A DNA stretch of 46,906 nt from Mesobacillus selenatarsenatis SF-1 (GTDB lineage: Bacteria > Bacillota > Bacilli > Bacillales > Cytobacillaceae): positions 1 to 46,906 of the forward strand of contig NZ_BASE01000040.1 of the NCBI RefSeq assembly GCF_000813125.1. Reading direction: 5' to 3'. The position numbers were made by a program, and so were the translations under genes. Below are positions 43,659 through 46,906 of the stretch, in pieces. Each line of letters begins with the position of its first letter. Position 1 is the first letter of the stretch. The notes under the pieces were generated by a model. The model had not been told where the DNA came from. It made no database searches and saw nothing but the letters and a program-made list of their open reading frames with translations.

Positions 43659-44999
43659 TTAATTTAAAAGGTCGGCTGCTAGCTGGGCAAGAGATGACCT
43701 TTCTCCTTTAACGAGCTGGACATGACCGGCAATATGCTGGTCTTTGAACTTTTCAACCACATAGGTCAACCCATTATTATAGGCATCCAGGTATGGGTGG
43801 TCAATCTGGTCAGGGTCACCCATCAAGACAATTTTACTGCGCTCCCCTACCCTGGTCAGAATCGTTTTGATCTCATGCTTTGTCAGGTTCTGTGCTTCAT
43901 CAATGATTATGAATTGTTCCGGAATGCTCCTGCCCCTTATATACGTTAATGCTTCTACCTCGATTGACCCCATCCCTGCCAGTATGGCATCAAGTTCGCC
44001 CGGTTTTTTTGTATTGAAAAGGAATTCAAGATTATCATATATCGGCTGCATCCATGGTCTGAGTTTTTCCTGCTTTTCACCAGGCAAAAAGCCCAGATCT
44101 TTACCTACTGGTACAATTGGCCTTGCTACAAGCAGCTTTTTAAAAATTCCCATGTCCTCAGTCTGCAGCAGACCTGATGCCAGAGCGAGCAATGTCTTTC
44201 CAGTACCTGCACGCCCTATCAAGGTGATCAAAGGCATGTCTTGTCGTAAAAGCAGCTCCATCGCCATAATCTGCTGAACATTTCTTGGCTTGATTCCCCA
44301 AGTGTGCTTACCTTCATGTTCAAAAATAAGCTTTTTCACTTTTTTATTTTTTGTATCAACCATTCCTATCGCGGATGCAGAGCTGCCGAGAATGTCCTTC
44401 ATGATTACGAACTGATTTGGGTAAAAAAAGTTTTGCCCCTTTAAATCAGAGATGTTAAGTTCTCCACTTTCATAAAAACGATTTAGTTCTTCTATCTGTA
44501 TATACACTTCTGCATAGCCTGAATACAGATGGTTAATTTCCACAACCCTGTCGCTTAAAAAATCTTCAGCGATCAGACCGATTGCATCAGCTTTTACTCG
44601 GACAAGCGCGTCCTTACTGACCAGTATTACCGGACGCCCATCTTCCTTCGTTTCTTCTTCAAGGCTTAAGTTTTTAGCCACCGCCAGTATTCGGTTGTCA
44701 TTTGTTTTTTCAACAAAGATTTCCTGAAGTTGATGGAAAGATCGATGGTTCAGCTCGATCCTGAGCGTCCCTCCACCTTCAAGGTTGATTTTCTCATGCA
44801 GCTTCCCTGTCTCCCTCATTCCGTCTATGAGCCTTGAAACCTGGCGTGCATTGCGCCCAATCTCATCCATATATCTTTTCTTTGAATCCACTTCCTCCAG
44901 AACTACAGCAGGTATGACAACTTCATTGTCTTGAAAGGAAAAAATCGCGTGCGGATCCTGTAGTAAGACGTTTGTATCCAGTACGTATATTTTACTCAA
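43659..44999 (-). CDS. ylaK: PhoH-family protein YlaK with PIN domain (PhoH2)
   Basis: A 446-residue fusion of an N-terminal PIN ribonuclease-like domain (MSKIYVLDTNVLLQDP, acidic residues typical of PIN) and a C-terminal PhoH ATPase with Walker A LIGRAGTGKTLLAL and Walker B FIIIDEAQNLT. PhoH2 proteins are RNA helicase/nucleases in mycobacteria; the role in Bacillus is not settled. I choose TTG at 44999 (MSKIYVLDTN) with GGGAGG seven bases upstream; a longer frame adds 37 residues unlike the family. Length then matches B. subtilis YlaK. Confidence 0.93.
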   Translation of the reverse strand: MSKIYVLDTNVLLQDPHAIFSFQDNEVVIPAVVLEEVDSKKRYMDEIGRNARQVSRLIDGMRETGKLHEKINLEGGGTLRIELNHRSFHQLQEIFVEKTNDNRILAVAKNLSLEEETKEDGRPVILVSKDALVRVKADAIGLIAEDFLSDRVVEINHLYSGYAEVYIQIEELNRFYESGELNISDLKGQNFFYPNQFVIMKDILGSSASAIGMVDTKNKKVKKLIFEHEGKHTWGIKPRNVQQIMAMELLLRQDMPLITLIGRAGTGKTLLALASGLLQTEDMGIFKKLLVARPIVPVGKDLGFLPGEKQEKLRPWMQPIYDNLEFLFNTKKPGELDAILAGMGSIEVEALTYIRGRSIPEQFIIIDEAQNLTKHEIKTILTRVGERSKIVLMGDPDQIDHPYLDAYNNGLTYVVEKFKDQHIAGHVQLVKGERSSLAQLAADLLN

Positions 45000-45330
45000 A
45001 TTGATGCCTCCCGCCTTATTGATCTCGACTTTGGCCAACTTGGCAGCCTTGGCCGGGACTTTGGTAAAATATATGACTTTTTGAATAAAGATAGAAGATA
45101 TTTTGCACAATAACCTTTGAGCATTTCTTTTTTTGTTGCTTTTGTCATCAGCTTTATGCCTGCTGCATTATCCTTCGGAGCTCTCATCCAAAGGGTCTGG
45201 ATGACATGTGAGATGCAAAGGCAAAAGTTTACCGGAAAGAATACACAATGCGAAATCTGCCTTCTTCATTTACATTTCTAGTTGTTTTAAGAACTTTTTT
45301 AAAAGAATAAATAACCGGAGGGGTTCATTG
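45000..45330. other. Divergent ylaK/ylaJ intergenic region
   Basis: 331 bases with the 5' regions of ylaK and ylaJ. GGCCAA and TTGGCC around 45034-45055 form a 6-base inverted repeat within the ylaK leader. I found no convincing promoter, in particular no clean sigma-G pair for ylaJ, and no coding sequence. Confidence 0.45.
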
Positions 45331-45915
45331 ATGATAAGATTGGTTGCTGCAATTTCGTTTGTGTTGTTATTGACTGCGTGCAATGGACAAAACAACGCAA
45401 ATAAAGCTGACGAAGATCACAAGGTCAAGGTCCAGAATAGTGCGATCAAGGAAGTTGACCGCCAATCTGGCCAGGAGATTTCCCGCCATCTTGTGGACTT
45501 GACCACTCACATCCCGAATGTTGATGACGCTGCGGCTGTAGTGGTTGGTCGCTACGCTATTGTGGGTATCGACGTAAATGATAAAATGGAGAGGTCTGAG
45601 GTAGACACTGTTAAATATACGGTTGCGGAAGCCTTAAAAAAAGACCCTCACGGTGCACGTGCAGTAGTGGTTGCCGATCCTGATATCACAGCGAGGTTAA
45701 GGGAGATATCAGAGGATATACAAAACGGCCAGCCAATCCAGGGAATTATGAACGAACTTTCAGATATAACCGGAAGAGTCATACCCGAGGTTCCCGCAGA
45801 CATGATTGAACCGCAGACTAATAGCCCGACTGAGGATCCAAAGAAGAAGCTTAACAAAGAAGAACAAAAACAATTAGAGAAGGACCAGGAGGAACAATCT
45901 AACTACCATAAGTAA
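45331..45915 (+). CDS. ylaJ: YhcN/YlaJ family sporulation lipoprotein
   Basis: A 194-residue lipoprotein: signal peptide MIRLVAAISFVLLLTAC with lipobox LTAC (Cys17 as lipid site), then a YhcN/YlaJ domain (AAVVVGRYAIVGIDVNDKMERSEVDTVKYTVAEALKKDPHGARAVVVADPDITARLREI) and a Lys/Gln/Glu-rich tail. The family occurs in spore formers and is found in the forespore inner membrane. GGAGGGG lies seven bases before the ATG at 45331; the frame upstream is not coding. Confidence 0.92.
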   Translation: MIRLVAAISFVLLLTACNGQNNANKADEDHKVKVQNSAIKEVDRQSGQEISRHLVDLTTHIPNVDDAAAVVVGRYAIVGIDVNDKMERSEVDTVKYTVAEALKKDPHGARAVVVADPDITARLREISEDIQNGQPIQGIMNELSDITGRVIPEVPADMIEPQTNSPTEDPKKKLNKEEQKQLEKDQEEQSNYHK

Positions 45916-45917
45916 CA

Positions 45918-45949
45918 AGAAAAGCTTAGTCTGTCGACTAAGCTTTTCT
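45918..45949. terminator. Bidirectional terminator of ylaJ and the convergent gene
   Basis: AGAAAAGCTTAGTC and GACTAAGCTTTTCT are perfect 14-base arms around a four-base loop. The stop codon of the minus-strand gene lies in the right arm. Confidence 0.92.
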
Positions 45950-46393
45950 CATTGCATCCATAACCTGGTTATCAAGACGCGCTGCTGCATCTTTATCGTA
46001 GGTTTTGTCATATTGAGGTTCAGCGACAATTTTTGATCCATAGAACATAACGTCCCTTACTTCACTGACTTTGATTTGTACTAGCGCAAGCTTCAAAGGT
46101 ACACCTTCAAGTTTTTCTTGATTTACGCTGGCCGTCCCGCTGATTGAATATGTAGATTCATTAGCGATTAGGTTGATTACCGCTTTGTCATTGCTCTTGA
46201 TATTCTCGACGATTCGAGAGCGGTTATCAACCGCAAAATAAACGGTACCCTCATCCTTTGCAAGCACCCAGGAAATCGCACTGACATTCGGGCCGCCGGT
46301 TTCGTGATCCACTGTCGCCAAGGTGACAAAACGTTCTTTTTGCAATTCATCAACCAACGGTTTGATTAGTTTAGGTTCTACTTGATTTGCCAT
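45938..46393 (-). CDS. Pyridoxamine 5'-phosphate oxidase family, FMN split-barrel protein
   Basis: A 151-residue protein with a split-barrel flavin-binding fold: RFVTLATVDHETGGPNVSAISWV, then AVDNRSRIVENIKSNDKAVINLI and YSISGTASVNQEK. It may bind FMN or F420-like cofactors; no substrate can be inferred. The ATG at 46393 has AAGGAGG six bases upstream; a GTG two codons earlier would overlap it. It lies between ylaJ and ylaI, where B. subtilis has none. Confidence 0.85.
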   Translation of the reverse strand: MANQVEPKLIKPLVDELQKERFVTLATVDHETGGPNVSAISWVLAKDEGTVYFAVDNRSRIVENIKSNDKAVINLIANESTYSISGTASVNQEKLEGVPLKLALVQIKVSEVRDVMFYGSKIVAEPQYDKTYDKDAAARLDNQVMDAMRKA

Positions 46394-46549
46394 ATTCACC
46401 CTCCTTAAACTATCATAATAGTACTACGAACTCTTTAAGCAGGGCAAATCAAATGATTTTCCCTGCTAAGACTGTAAACAATGATATACTATAATATAAT
46501 CAAAACTCAATCAGGCTATGTATGATAATTATTAATAAGAGGTGTAACA

Positions 46550-46750
46550 ATGAGAGTCAAATGTGTACTGTGCGATAAAATCGAGAATATTAACAGCGAT
46601 ACCCTTCAGGCTAAGCGGCTTCGAAACCGGCCGATCCATACATATATGTGCGATCCTTGTAATGAACGAATTGCTGATAAGACGAACAACAGGATTGCCA
46701 CCGGGAACTTCAAGCTGTACCGTTCCAAGGTTACAAAGGATGATTGGTGA
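46550..46750 (+). CDS. ylaI: Zinc-ribbon protein YlaI (DUF2197)
   Basis: A 66-residue protein with CVLC (near residue 5) and CDPC (near residue 34), the paired CxxC knuckles of a zinc ribbon, as in the YlaI/DUF2197 family of Bacillaceae. Function unknown. AGAGGTG lies about six bases before the ATG. It starts the yla series as in B. subtilis. Confidence 0.92.
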   Translation: MRVKCVLCDKIENINSDTLQAKRLRNRPIHTYMCDPCNERIADKTNNRIATGNFKLYRSKVTKDDW

Positions 46751-46816
46751 TTGTGATTAACCAACTAGGCAGTGCTAGAAACTAACACTCAGGTTGGCTA
46801 TATTTTGCGAAAATCC

Positions 46817-46906
46817 GCATAAGGGTACCTTTCTTGGCTAATGATACCCTTATGCAAGCATCTCCTCCTCTATAAGGGTACCTTTCTCGGCTAATGATAC
46901 CCTTAC
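46817..46906 (+). repeat. Tandem hairpin repeat, 53-bp period (edge of an array)
   Basis: GCATAAGGGTA (46817-46827) pairs perfectly with TACCCTTATGC (46845-46855) around CCTTTCTTGGCTAATGA. A second copy from 46873 has the same arms (TAAGGGTA/TACCCTTA) and a loop with one change (T to C), 53 bases on. The window ends inside the second copy, so the array probably continues. Confidence 0.85.

Overview
The window is a chromosomal core region of an endospore-forming Bacillaceae (Bacillota). Gene content and order follow Bacillus subtilis from ylaI to pbpB, read here in reverse: ylaI-ylaJ-ylaK-ylaL-ylaN-ftsW-ctaA-ctaBCDEFG-ylbA-ylbB-ylbC-ylbD-ylbE-ylbF-ylbG-csfG RNA-ylbH(rsmD)-coaD-ylbJ-ylbK-ylbL-ylbM-ylbN-rpmF-ylbO-ylbP-panE-bshC-mraZ-rsmH-ftsL-pbpB. 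Sporulation genes (ylbJ, ylbO, ylbD, ylaJ, the CsfG-like RNA), bacillithiol synthesis (bshC) and a caa3-type oxidase agree with this. The genus cannot be fixed from sequence alone; a Mesobacillus- or Bacillus-like organism is my inference.

Layout. 1-4.3 kb is the start of the division/cell wall cluster (mraZ, rsmH, ftsL, pbpB, all minus strand), with a probable MraZ operator in front. 4.3-7.7 kb holds bshC, a DUF3397 membrane protein and panE. 7.9-11.1 kb is a three-gene acyl-CoA carboxylase operon (biotin carboxylase, 70-aa biotin carrier, carboxyltransferase) that B. subtilis lacks at this site. 11.3-20.4 kb is the ylb block: acetyltransferase, YlbO, a crotonase, L32, YlbN, TmcAL, a Lon-like PDZ protease, a patatin, YlbJ, CoaD and RsmD. 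20.4-26.2 kb has the forespore RNA, an unknown anchored protein, YlbG, YlbF, YlbE, YlbD and a tnpB-only IS200/IS605-type element. 26.2-32.8 kb mixes core genes (ylbC, ylbB, ylbA) with accessory ones (thioesterase, Asp23-like protein, AI-2E-family permease, Eis-like acetyltransferase). 32.8-41.1 kb is the caa3 oxidase and heme A cluster (ctaM, ctaG, ctaF, ctaE, ctaD, ctaC, ctaB, divergent ctaA). 41.1-46.9 kb has ftsW, ylaN, ylaL, ylaK, ylaJ, an FMN split-barrel protein and ylaI. Pyruvate carboxylase (pycA), which separates ftsW and ctaA in B. subtilis, is missing here, as is ylaM.

The most interesting material is noncoding. (1) A modular repeat family occurs four times, each copy shortly after a stop codon and in the sense orientation of the upstream gene. 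(2) Three loci carry tandem hairpin units with a 52-53 bp period. (3) A CsfG-like RNA has a recognisable forespore promoter. (4) Two divergent sigma-A promoters for ylbM and ylbN share one -35 sequence. I see no defence island, prophage, CRISPR array, rRNA or tRNA.
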